Of a stretch of 64,000 nucleotides of DNA, positions 50,876-62,884 are shown piece by piece. Each line of letters opens with the position of its first letter. The first letter of the stretch is position 1. The position numbers were made by a program, and so were the translations under genes. A model generated the notes under the pieces. The model ran no database searches. It saw only the letters and a program-made list of their open reading frames with translations, and was not told the DNA's origin. Source of the DNA: Trichoplax sp. H2 (lineage: Eukaryota; Placozoa; Uniplacotomia; Trichoplacea); NCBI GenBank assembly GCA_003344405.1, contig NOWV01000012.1, positions 372,001-436,000 on the forward strand, in the 5' to 3' direction.

Positions 50876-52205
50876 AGAATTTTTGAATCAATTCAGTGAA
50901 GCTACGATAGGTGAATATCAGTATTATTTAAGGAAATAATTGAAAACATAATGACGTATGATTGTGGCTCAAATTATTTACCGTACTGTCTGCCTATTGA
51001 CAGCTTCACAGTAAATGAGCTAGGGAAGGTGTAATCTTTATAAGTTGTTCATTTAATTCCCAGATAAAATGTTGCAGTATCGTTTAACTATACTGTAGTT
51101 ACAGTTATTTAAGGTTAGCCGATCTGCTAATGTCTATAAACCGGAATACACGTAGATATTTTTAGCCAGAATAGTATATGATATTATTGGTATTTTTATT
51201 GGCAAATTACAAATATATATTAGGAATTTGTAAAAATCGTTACTATGGTATAAAATTTATAATGAAGTGTTTAACTGAGAATCGACTATTTGTACAATAT
51301 ATTATGATTTAAGACTACTTTAGCCAATCGTACATGTATAGGATACCAGCCGTCTTTCACTATAGAAGTTGTTTTTGAAGGTTATTGATATTATGCATTC
51401 TCTGTGATAACGATTAACTATAACCTTCAACTTAACTATGTACCATCCGAACATTCTTGCATTATTACTTTCAAATTGAAATAAAAATTTATATTATATT
51501 CTTGCAATGTACTCTGAATTATTTATTCTATTACTGCAATGGATTACTTTACGTTGCTAACATATAAAGTAGACTGCCTTCATACAAGTAAAACGGTAGA
51601 TATTTTGATATCACTGTGTACTAAATATATTACACTTTGTCTCCTCATTTTTTATGTCCATATTGCTAGTTAAATCTAAATAAATTAATTTTATTACCGT
51701 AAAAATTTTGATATGCAATGCATAGGTTAAACAACATAAGAGCAGGCACATTCAACAAAAACATACATTACAATATGGTAATATACTCATACATTGAAAA
51801 TGTAGATGCTAAGATATCAGAATCTATATGTAAATGACCAACTGCAACCCAAAATGCCATATGCCAATTATAGTAGCAGAAATCTTATACTGTAGAAGAC
51901 TAGTTTCAATTTCAAGCGCAAAGTAAGCTTAAATATTATTACATGTAACAGTGAATAGTACTCCGAACCATATTCTTAGTAATAACAAAGGCAGATCTTT
52001 TTTCGAATTATGATCGCCATTTAATAGGTCTTTGTGAGTTGATACGTAACATAATAAGTAAATGATATATTAATATATTTTTAATGTCTTTATCATGTGT
52101 ATTTTAATTTCACTCTTTTTGTGAAACATATCCGGTAATATTCTTACTCAGTATTGATGAGAAAATTAAGATATCCTCTTATTAAGATGTCTACTAACAA
52201 GCATG
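50876..52205. other. Tail-to-tail space: GDAP2 / WDTC1
   Basis: About 1.3 kb of AT-rich 3' flanking sequence between converging genes. No TACTGTAC cluster, no tandem array and no recognisable exon. Confidence 0.6.
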
Positions 52206-55200
52206 TTAACTAGTGCGACAATGGATAGGATGTTCACTTCTGTTATTACTGTTACTATTATCATTATCATTATCATCAGTATTATCATCATTATCATTAT
52301 TATTATCATCATTATTATTACTAAAATTGCCTCTACGATATATTACATTTAATAACATTATATCAAGAGGATCAGCATTCATTCTTCGCTGATTTGTGGA
52401 ACTGATAGAATCAATATCTTGACAATGCCTAGACTCCTGATCAGTAGGGGGCAATCGAGGACTCCATAATCTAATTACATGATCAATACCACTTGTTGCT
52501 AAGACACAAACACTGGGATGTGGCTGTAAACAGTTAACAATTGATTCATCACCACGTAAAACATGCAAAAGGTTTGCAGTCTCCCTATCCCAGATGAAAA
52601 ATGATCCGTCATCGCTTCCAGCCATAATAAATTGAGAATTTGCTCCGAAAAAATTTGCCTCCTTAATATCAGTTGTTGTATTGCAATGGCCGCAATAGCG
52701 CATTTTAAAATCAGAACATGCTACAGAATGTCTTGACTGATTGTCTTCCGATTGGTTACGACTTCTTTCGCGTTCTTTACAATAAATAAAAAATCATTTT
52801 AACAGTTGTATAATATTAAATACTAAATGATAATTCAAAAATTTAACAACGATCATAAAATTTGTCGTAATTAATATTAAAGACATCTTTGAATTTTATT
52901 GCCGTAACACAGTATACTACAATACGATGTTTAGCGTTAAAAGAAATACCCTTACCGGCATTGGCCATTCCATTTTTAATCTCAGATTCTAAACTCTTTA
53001 CGGGATCCTCATTAGCAAAGCGAGGGAAGCAAGACTTTATATAATCTAGGCAAGCTAATGACTCCTTATAATATCGAAGATTATTAAGACATCGGCTTAA
53101 GCGAGTCCATGACTTGAAATGGTTTGGATCTAGCGATAATGACATCTGGCAATCCCTTAACGCCGCATATACATCACCATCCCTATTACAAGAGTATACA
53201 ATAAGATGTCTTTAACGTAATCGTTGTAGAGTAGAAAAGTACGAAAGTCGAGATTAAAATTAAAATATGTAATCGCAAGAACTACTGTATAAAAAAATCG
53301 AAATAGAAAGCCTTTCAGAATGAATAAACAATTACTTACCACCCTCTACAAAGGTACGCTGCTGCACGATTAGAATACAATAGAGGATTATCTACGCCAA
53401 GTGATAATGCTAAATTATAGTATTGTATTGCTAAGTTGAACATTTTACAGTTGTATGCGTCATTTCCTCGTATTTTCAGCGATTCAGCACGAGCAGGTAA
53501 TACTGAAGAATGATTAAGTTTTACTTTCTTGTGTTTAAGATCGGTAAAAGATAGCTTATCCATATTAATATTAGAGGATTCATGATTTGTTAGCTGGCTG
53601 ATAAAATGACAACTATTGGAAGTAGACATTTGAAAATCGTCGACAGTAAATTTTAGAGGCCGAACTTCTTGAAATACATCGAAAAGATATACTTGCTCAC
53701 CACCTAGATTAGCAAGTAATTCTTGACCATTAGGACTAAATGTGGTATATGTGACCGTTACTGGCCTTTGCACAATATTATATCGGATACCACTCCCTTG
53801 TTTATTCAAGTGACCAGCTGTAAAGCTGCGGATGTAGCCTTTTACGGTCTCTGAAGTAGACTTTGGGCCTACCTTCAACATGCGTGTATCGTATAGCCTT
53901 ACGTACTGGTCATTGCAACCTACTGCTAAAAGTTCAGGTCGCATACTATTTACATCCAAGCATTTAACTTCGGAAGGGTAATCTCTAATAGCGCGATTAG
54001 CAACATTGATTAATACGTTGCTACATGATTGACCATCCTGACAAGTGTGATTTTCGCGTAAATCGAATTGTCTACAGATGATAGGTAATAATATAACATC
54101 ATAAAACTAGTAACTTTGATATTTTTCGAGATCAAAATAGTAACATAAAATAAAATCTTATAGAAATAGTGATAGCGAAACATAGTAGATTCTTATCGGT
54201 AATTTAATTTAAAATTTACTAGCTAGTCACTAGCAATTCTAATTTATATAACACAATACGAAAACATATTATTGAGATCGTAAGATTTAATAGGTTGTTT
54301 ACAATATCAAACAGGTAAATGTAATTATTGAACAGTATTATATTTACCTGACTGTTCCATCCTCGCTGGCACTCCAAAATAAGTAGGGCATGCTAGCAGT
54401 ATTGGCCAAGCGTTTCACTCGATTTGTATGGCAACGAAAAGTTTGTTGAGTGCTACTATATTTGACTGAATGCAGCTTTATTTTGTTGTCGGCAGCACCA
54501 GATAATACTAGACTATTTCTTGAATTAGGTACAAACTAGAAATTTAAGAAAGCTTAGGTCAATATTGTATTGTATCAACTTAATCCGATAGAAACTTATG
54601 CGTATCAAAATGGTCAATCTCCTATGTCATTTATTGTAACTGTAACTGTAATTGTAAAACTAATGCAGTATCTACCAGAGCTATACTTCAATGAATACCT
54701 TAACAGAAAATATATTGCCAACGTGTCCACTGTTTAATGACCAAACTTGTTTGTGGCGTAACGGGTCCCATAAGATAAATTTAAGATCATCAGATCCGGA
54801 AGCTAATAACCTGATTGCAATTTAGATAATCAAGATCAATTCTTAGTGACTCCACTTGTACAAATTAACTCTTACGGGCACCAATATTGCTACTAATAAG
54901 AAGAGCCTGTTATTATGTTACATATATCTCTTCCTTACCTACATAAAATGTATAGTATCATTTTAACTATCTTTAACATTTAGTTTTGATAAACTACACA
55001 GAGTGTTGTAATAATGATAGGAAAACTGTTATAAATCTTTCTATTTTTATTACTTCCAGATTTGGATTAAAGTCTAACTACAAGGGAGGATCATTAACTC
55101 ATATGAATACTGTCATACAGCCGTGGTTACTTGCAGGTTTTTACTCGATGAAGGAGATTTAATACTGCAAAGGTGGCCAATTATTATTAGTTATGTTGAA

Positions 55201-56880
55201 TAAAGATAGACTTTACAGAATATACGAGTAGTAACATAGAACACCAATAAAATAAGCTTTCGTACAGTGCAATGGGCCAGTTAGGTTAGTCAATATAACG
55301 CTATAAATACATTACTATCACAGTTAGAGTAGTACGTGTATGCAATTAACAATTTCCTTCAATTAAACATTCTAACTAGTAGTATGAGTCTAGAACTTAC
55401 TATCACAAACATTTTTGGTCCGATCAGAGTTTATTTACTACTGTATATTTGTATATGTTAGATGCTAGAGATTTAATGTAAATCTAGCTAACTTGCGATT
55501 ACTATGAATAATAAAATAAGTAGATTACGTCCGAGAAACTAGGCGATTCGAGTTTTCCATACTACTGTATAGACGCGTATGTAGAGGTTAGAGGCTAGAG
55601 ATATAATTCTAAATCTCGCTAATGAGTGATTATTAAGAAGAATAAGCTAGTATATTGCAACAGAGTAGTCACTTTTATATAAATGCCAAGGGTTATTACT
55701 GATATTAATAAATATTAGACATAGAAAATGCGAAGAATTCATTTGTAATACTCGTGTAAAAATACTTACGATCCGTCATCATTCCATTCGAGACAGTTAA
55801 CACAACCACGGTGTCCCTATGAAGTTATAAATTCACATTGAAATATTTCAATTTATTTCAGCAATATTCTCAAGTATTTGCAGTACTGTATAACTATAAT
55901 TTTTAACCCTATCCTGCACGAACTGTATTCTAGAAAGATATTCTATTAACTGCTTCCGACTTATCATTAAATAGTTCAATCTTTCTACAATTCGAGCAAT
56001 GTGATAGAGGTTGGATACTATGCTACGAGAGTTAAATTCCTTTAAAATCCTTTTATCATGCAACTGCTAGATCAAGCAATGGTAGTAATTCGGTTGGCTA
56101 TTGTATACTGTAGGCAATCGACGATTCGTTATGATATGCTATATTGCAATTATAACCTAATCCTTACTCCAGGACTCCAATACAGTACGTATGTCCATAA
56201 GAGTAGAAATTAGCTGATTACAAACAAATTATATACGTTATGTACAATAGATTGAAATCTTCATAGGCATTGTAAAAGTAGTTTTTTTTTTATCATCAAC
56301 GACACTTAACTTTACTGCCCTATAGTGTGAGTGAAAGTATGCCACTAGAATTTAACTTGATATTCCTTCCGGGAGTAAAGTAATCTTCTACTATGCCAGC
56401 TATAGGTAAGAGTTTAAGCGTAAGCGCAACGCTAGCTAAAAACGTACACGTACTATAATTATATACATAATTAATTACTCGTGACTACAGTAATCTACCG
56501 GACAATCTGTTGTACAGTATTCTTTCTTTTTAATCTGTTCATCAATTTAGTATGCTTGATATTTACAGATCATGTACTGTACAATCTATTCTAACTCACT
56601 GTTCACTCTTCCTCATTAGCTACTATTTTTGGAGTGAATGAAAGAATGAACAGAAAATAGATATTGTATAGTAGTGTTGTGCAATATCTTATATCTTATC
56701 GAGTGTAAAATTGGAATGATTACGTAGCAGTAGCGGCTTAAGTGGACTTTAGACGATAGTTTATGGCTGAAAGTTTGCAACAGTAGCTTACCTCTAGCTC
56801 GGTCTCTAATTCCAATCGATTCGCCAACGATGGAAAGACATGTAGAGATCTTTCAAACGTTCGATTAAATGTTCCAGTTA
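52206..56880 (-). CDS. WDTC1: WD and tetratricopeptide repeats protein 1 (first exon not found)
   Basis: Substrate receptor of the CUL4-DDB1 ubiquitin ligase, orthologous to Drosophila adipose. Seven exons in phase (56792-56880, 55770-55816, 54699-54810, 54348-54535, 53340-54071, 52956-53182, 52206-52774) give about 655 aa; human has about 677. The exon at 56792 opens in phase 1, so an upstream exon with about 20 residues and the start codon is missing from my model. WD40 signatures include [40 protein letters not shown] and [22 protein letters not shown] block follows ([39 protein letters not shown]). The C-terminal WD part has [30 protein letters not shown]-like [11 protein letters not shown], and [10 protein letters not shown]. 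An Asn/Asp-rich tract precedes the end HCRTS. Confidence 0.92.
52240..52322 (-). repeat. Trinucleotide repeat encoding the Asn/Asp tract of WDTC1
   Basis: Imperfect ATT/ATC triplets on the plus strand read as mixed AAT and GAT codons on the coding strand, giving an Asn/Asp run of about 28 residues near the C-terminus. Human WDTC1 has a short Asp/Glu/Ser stretch at the same place, so the tract is an expanded acidic linker. Confidence 0.85.
54811..56791 (-). other. WDTC1 long introns
   Basis: Two introns of about 960 and 975 bp flank the 47-bp exon at 55770-55816. I saw no other exon in them. A diverged direct repeat is visible at about 55430-55650, built on TAGAGATTTAATGTAAATCT and TAGAGATATAATTCTAAATC. 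Confidence 0.5.
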
Positions 56881-57424
56881 CTGACTACAAGATAAATCAA
56901 TAAAAAAAGAATAGACTTGTTTGTAAGAAAATCTCTCCATTTTCAGGGTTGACAGAAATAATAATAATTCATTTTTTTTCTTCAATCTGATCAACAGAAT
57001 ATAACCCTTATACAATAGAGTCAAAATAATATGCGTATGTAGGCTGGTGTTGATCGCAACCATCGAGTAACTATGAATGATGATTTGCTTCTTCTTATAG
57101 ATCGATATCATAAGATAGTAAAGAAAGAGAAATGAATTTGATGGAGGGGGCCAATCAATAGAAATCCAAGTCAGTTTCTCGATTTCGTCATCAAGTATGA
57201 TCCATCCCTACAGTCAATCTGTTAGGAAAAGAATCTGACTTTCCAAATTGGCGATAAACACTGTACAAGTAGGGCTATGGAATGCAGTATAAAAGTGATG
57301 ACAGAAGATTAACACAGTATAAGAGTAGAAAAGATTCTAAGTCAGCAGATATTTTTTCATGATGGTTTTTTTCTACCCTTTGCATCCGAATTCTTGCTAG
57401 TTGTTGTTGTTATTATTTACTATT

Positions 57425-58020
57425 TTTATTTGAATTGAAGAATCATGGCAATCCTGTCAATAGCTATATATAGGACTGATTACCAGAGGATATATTGAGT
57501 AGTTAAGAAGATAGCGTATAATCCTTGATAAATGATGTCTTGCATGATGGGTCATATTTTGAGGTAGAGATTTTACACTCATTAGAAAGGAAGAAAAATG
57601 GAAATATAATTATTTACTATCATTCTACGCGCATTTGGATTGAAGTCGAAGAACCCAGGCGACCACGTCCATAGCTATAGCACTGATGACGACTAGAGGA
57701 CATGTTGAGTAGCTAAGAACAAGGTGCATAATTCTGAAAAGATAATGTCTTGTCATAATGGATACTATTTTCAGGTAGAGATTTTGTACTCATTGCAAAG
57801 GGGAGAGGAAAAAACAGAAATATTACTATTCTTATTTAATTTGAATTGGAGTCAAAGAATCAAGGCGATCCTATCAAAGGCTATCGGAGAGATGACTAGA
57901 AGCCATGTTGAGTAGTATAAGAATATGGCGTATAATGCTTGAAAGGTAATGTCTTGTCATGATGGAAAATCTATTTTCAGGTAGAGATTTGTACTGATTA
58001 GAAAGGGGAAAGCGGAAAAG
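57425..58020. repeat. Three diverged tandem copies of an about 200-bp unit
   Basis: Copies begin near 57430, 57637 and 57839. Each has a TTGAATTG-GTCAAAGAATCA-like start, then GCGAT/CCT...AGCTAT, TGTTGAGTAG, GGCGTATAATGCTTG, AATGTCTTGTCATGATGG, TTTCAGGTAGAGATTT and a purine-rich GAAAGGGGA tail. Divergence is high enough that the copies are old. Short open frames inside are not conserved between copies. Confidence 0.8.
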
Positions 58021-60194
58021 TTCATCTTGTCTACGAATAGATCCATCGACATCACTGGGGGGCATCCGTGTTATTTGCATCGTTATCCTTGAGTGTGCGA
58101 TGATGCTGTAACCTGTAGTCTAACTCTCTTACTATCCCTTTTTACAAGTTGACGTTTACTCTACAAATAGTTGGATCTAGACTATTGTCATGATCGTGAT
58201 GGAACTTACCAGGAAGAAAGAGAAAAATCTTTGAAAAAAAAAATTGGATCAGAAAAACTTGCTACCTCCTCTTACCTGGCATTCGCGTTGTCGAAGGAAG
58301 TTAGATACTTGATTTCCAATCATTCAGTTATTTTATTGAAGGAAGAGAAAATAAAAGAAAGGATAAAGACTCTTCTATCAAGATTGTAATTGCCACTATG
58401 GAAAGAAATGGAAAGGAAGTGAAAAACGCCGAAATAGCATGGATTGACAGTGGATTTGATTGGATTTTGTTAACAACTTTTGCAGGTTTTCCTTTCCCAG
58501 TGGTAGTAATTCTATGTCGACTTGGTCGCCTCTCCTTGAAGCCTTTCGGCGCAGTCCATCCAACTACAGACGTACCGACATATGGACATCGTATCATACA
58601 ACTGAGAGTAGAGTGTTGGAAGACGGTCGTAGAGCAGTAGGAATTATACTGGAGACATTGGAAAAGGCAAAGTGTGCATTGAGTGACCCGATCACTAGTC
58701 ACTCCGCATAGTCATCAGCTACTCAAAAATGATGTCCAGTAGGCCATGGTGTCGAGGTCCAAGAAAAAGTTTTTCGGCTTTTTCTTGGATCTCGCTTACT
58801 CTGTCACTAATTCACTATCCAATGCCCACACAATCGTCTAGACTAATATCATGGCTGTACAAATGGCTCAGTGAAGCTTGCATACTAATGGGCCACGTCA
58901 ATGTTATTTCCATTGGAAACCAAGGTAGACTTTTTGCTTGCCAAGACAATCCACTTTCTTGACTATATATAATGTCACCCATGACAACCATAGAATTCAT
59001 ACTGTAGGCAGTATTCTATTCCTACTGAAGTGACTTTATTTTTGCTCCGGTGGATTACTGGACGTTCAAGTATACAAAAGCGAATTGCCATTTGCAGTCG
59101 CTTTTTTTTCAAATTTGGTAGGCTAAAAGAATCGATAGGGTACTGTGTTTACCCATCTACTCCATTAACACTCTATGGAAAAGGGCACAAGATACTCCAT
59201 AAGCACTGTGCTTGATTCAAAAAATAAATCCATACCCAGTCGATTCAGTAGTGTAGAGTAGAAGAATCCTCGAATAATTGATTACGCTATGGTGATGCAT
59301 CTCATTTGCAATCTCATTATACTGTAGATCGGATGGAAACATGACTGGAGTGGATTGTTTACTTTGCACTTTCGAACTCGTTGACAGCTGCATGAACGAA
59401 AAATAACGAGTGGTGTGATCATCTCCATTCTACTACTCTAGCTCATCGTCATTGCTATGCCATGTATAGTAGTAGGTCGATAGTAATACCACGACTCGAT
59501 TGAATCCAGTCGAGTAGCCATGACGCTAGCCTAAATCATTAGCAAAACTGATGTCAGTGCTAGACTAGTGACTTCTGTACAGTATAAGAATACGCAGAGT
59601 AGAATCCTTGCATGGAGTAAAAACGCAACTCGAATCTGATAAAATGGTTGCATTTTCAAACCTTAAATGACTGCAATGGCTATACAAATACTGCATCAGC
59701 ACAGAATTACATATCCTTTTGTAAAACTCTGCTGCACATACAGTGTACACGCGGATATCAATGCTCGATTGATTCTAGCCCACTAGCATTACGGCAGCAC
59801 AAATCGCTAGCAAAACTTGATAGCACTAATAGCACTGATGTCGTACAGTAGTTGGAAGTCAATCACAGATTACTCGCTCTAGGCGAGAAATATGTACGTT
59901 AATGGATCATCTCTCTCTCTCTCTTTCTCGGCTCTCGAATCTCTACTGTACACGCGGTGTAGCATTTTCGTCCATTGGGATGTAGTTGTTGGGTTTCCTG
60001 AAATCGCTTTCAGGAAGCCCAGGCCTCAGTACAGTATTAGAATATGAATTGATACTATACCGTATAACATGAATTAATAATATTATTAAAAGATTCCAAC
60101 TCATGATACTTTGTTTATTAAATTAAAAATTGAATAAAAACAGTCCACTTATATTACTTAACCACAGCGTCCTCTCCCTACTATGATAGACTAG
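58021..60194. other. WDTC1/ARFGEF3 divergent space, unassigned open frames
   Basis: No recognised gene. Overlapping open frames on plus (58171-58389, 58460-58711, 58729-58962) and minus (58328-58702) are moderately long but have no known domain. One plus frame follows a TTTTGCAG acceptor-like site at 58477-58484, so a terminal exon of an unknown transcript cannot be excluded. The missing first WDTC1 exon is expected somewhere upstream of 56880 on the minus strand. Confidence 0.35.
58758..58789. repeat. 12-bp hairpin
   Basis: TCCAAGAAAAAG pairs perfectly with CTTTTTCTTGGA across a short TTTTTCGG loop. Its role is unknown. Confidence 0.75.
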
Positions 60195-60545
60195 ATACGT
60201 CCATCCTGTAATAATATGTCTTTCTACTTATAGACAGTAGACGAGAGAGATAGTTGTATCAGCGAAGAGAACTTTATTACCCTAAGTCGGTCAGGTAGAA
60301 GGTAGAGAGAGATATATACTACTGGACAGAGAAAGGATTCTGAACCCAATAAGCTAAAAAATATATATATTGTTATATATATATGTGTTAGCGTGTTGGG
60401 TTGAGAATCCTTTCCCAGTGTAGTAGCAGTATATCTCTCTCTCTACCTTCTACCTGACGGACTTGGGATAATAACCTTCTCTTCTGTGAAATAGCTCTCT
60501 CTCTCTCTCTCTCCTCTCAGTCTATAAGTAGGACATATTAATACA
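60195..60545. repeat. Long imperfect inverted repeat, arms about 150 bp
   Basis: The left arm (about 60205-60352: CTTATAGACAGTAGACGAGA, then TTATTACCC, GTCAGGTAGAAGGTAGAGAG, AAGGATTCTGAACCCAATA) reads as the reverse complement of the right arm (about 60393-60540: TATTGGG-like GTTGGGTTGAGAATCCTTTC, CTCTCTACCTTCTACCTGAC, GGGATAATAA, TCTCAGTCTATAAGTAGG). The centre is an (AT)n stretch at about 60359-60384. Such a fold-back structure looks like a MITE-type or fold-back element. No transposase frame is present. Confidence 0.8.
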
Positions 60546-61226
60546 CTAGTCTGCTCTATATAGTACTGTGTAGCACTTTATATTGACAGACTTGAGATAA
60601 TAATATTCTCTTCTGTGAAACAGCTCTCTCTCTCTCCTCTCAGTCTATAAATAGAAAGACATATTACTACACTAGTCTGCTCTATATAGTACTATGTAGC
60701 AGTATATCTCTCTCTCTTTACCTTCTACCTGACGGACTTGGGATAATAACCTTCTCTTCTGTGAAACAGCTCTCTCTCTCTCTCTCCTCTCAGTCTATAA
60801 GTAGGACATATTAATACACTAGTCTGCTCTATATAGTACTGTGTAGCACTTTATATTGACGGACTTGAGATAATAATATTCTCTTCTGTGAAACAGCTCT
60901 CTCTCTCTCTCTCCTCTCAGTCTATAAATAGAAAGACATATTACTACACTAGTCTGCTCTATATAGTACTGTGTAGCACTTTATATTGCATTACGATTCC
61001 ATTGATCCTCGTAAAATGTATTATTATATATACTGTATGTGTGTTGGCGTATTGGGTTGAGAATCTTTTCTCTATGTAGCAGTATACCTCTCTCTCTTTA
61101 CCTTCTACCTGACAGACTTGAGATAATAATATTCTCTTCTGTGAAACAGCTCTCTCTCTCTCTCCTCTCAGTCTATAAATAGAAAGACATATTACTACAC
61201 TAGTCTGCTCTATACTGTACTGTGTA
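60400..61226. repeat. Tandem partial copies of the inverted-repeat right arm, with CT microsatellites
   Basis: ACTAGTCTGCTCTATA recurs near 60547, 60673, 60820, 60949 and 61200. TTCTCTTCTGTGAAA followed by (CT)n and CTCAGTCTATAA recurs once per unit. ACCTTCTACCTGAC(G/A)G recurs near 60446, 60719 and 61098. Alternate units are more alike, suggesting duplication in pairs. Units carry variable (CT)n lengths. Confidence 0.85.
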
Positions 61227-61659
61227 GCACTTTGTATTGCATTACGATTCCATGGATCATCATAAAATGTGTACGGTATTTATCTAATGCATTTTACTTA
61301 GCATCCTCCATTCAGAAAGCAGAAAGCCGGCCGGCCGATATCGTGCACTTTACTAGAGAATATTTTGTAGAAGACTTGGATCTACTATAGCGTCTCGTTG
61401 TAGCCTTATTATGTACGTGTAGGCCCGTAGAAGACAGCGTGGAGCACTTTGTATTGCATTACGATTCCATGGATCATCATAAAATGTGTACGGTATTTAT
61501 CTAATGCATTTTACTTAGCATCCTCCATTCAGAAAGCAGAAAGCCGGCCGGCCGATATCGTGCACTTTACTAGAGAATATTTTGTAGAAGACTTGGATCT
61601 ACTATAGCGTCTCGTTGTAGCCTTATTATGTACGTGTAGGCCGTAGAAGACAGCGTGGA
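61227..61659. repeat. Near-identical tandem duplication of a 217-bp segment
   Basis: Copy one spans 61227-61443 and copy two 61444-61659. Each starts GCACTTTGTATTGCATTACG and includes AAGCCGGCCGGCCGATATCG. The only difference noticed is one C fewer in copy two (TAGGCCGTAG against TAGGCCCGTAG). The near identity implies a recent event or an assembly duplication. Confidence 0.9.
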
Positions 61660-62884
61660 GCACTACTGTATCCAGTAGAAGCGGCATGCAGAGGAAAAGG
61701 CTGTAAGAAAGCAAGTTTGTCTTTATTGCAGTGACTGATGGATGCCACACTGCAACAAAATGCATGTCACACCTACACCACTGAATGAGTCCAGACAATG
61801 ACATTACTTTTGATTCATTTCCCTACTCTAACTATTACTTTGGACGATAAAAGAATGTCGTACACTTGCGTCATCGTCACCATCATTGACGACGCCATTT
61901 CTGCGGCAGTGTGTCAACTATTTTGAAATCGTCGCTTTTGTTATCTTGTTTTGTTAACATCAAGACAAAGGAGTTGATCAGCCGATACAAGATTAAAATA
62001 CCAATCTACCAATCAAACAATACCGTTATAAATTTCACGACTATTTATACCATTTTCCCATTTTGACCGGACTTATCCACTCCATTGCAAGCATATGGCC
62101 GATCGATTTGGATGCCTTGAAGATCATTAATTAATTCGCAGTGAGTGCTGTCATACTTATTCGTTGCCCTTGTTGCCAATCATAGTCGTCTACTTGTATT
62201 CATTTTATTAGCCATATTGCGTAGGGTAAAGAAACCAGTGACATGTGCAGTGAGAGTGTCGAGAAGGGTCTATCTTTACCGATTACTCCATCCATCGCGA
62301 TGAAATTGGCGTTATCGCCAATCGTAAGCGATACTGTGCCATATCCTATTTCAATATCATAGTAATAAGTTGATCGAACTACAAGAATAGCCAAATGTTT
62401 ATCATTTCTTTCTATTCCACATACGTTGATTGAAGATACAGCAATCAAGCCATACAATAATTTATCCTGTCCAATAGTTGTCTAGCCGTAAGATTGATGT
62501 TGTCTTAGATTGGATATATAACCTGCACTCTAGAATACAATATTGAATTGACGCAATCTTGTAAGATTATATCTCTTTTTTTCCCCCCCCCCCTACTTTG
62601 GCCATTTTTTAAATCTTTTTTCCCCCCTTATTTTTAACCCTTATTTTCATCACCCTATCATTGATTCAATTGTTCGTTATTGAAGATACTCTATACTCCA
62701 CTATTCATAGTTGAAATTAGGAATTTGTCTCCGATTTTGGCATCAAAATAGAGATATAGCTCAATCTGTAGTCGTTGCCAATGCAGTATACTGTAAACTA
62801 TCATCAACAGTCTTGTATCAGCAATCGATTGAATATCTTGAGATTGACGCAATGGGTATCTTTTATTTAAGTCCATCCAAGAAT
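61660..62884. other. ARFGEF3 upstream region
   Basis: No recognised exon. A pyrimidine block at about 62571-62640 has a C-run (62583-62593) and T/C runs. Minus open frames at 61529-61804 and 62200-62457 have no family match. The ARFGEF3 promoter and 5' UTR are expected here. Confidence 0.5.

Noticed and set aside
58328-58711. Plus and minus frames of 80-124 codons in the WDTC1/ARFGEF3 space
   Set aside because: No family resemblance, and both strands are open over the same bases, as expected in a locally GC-richer segment.
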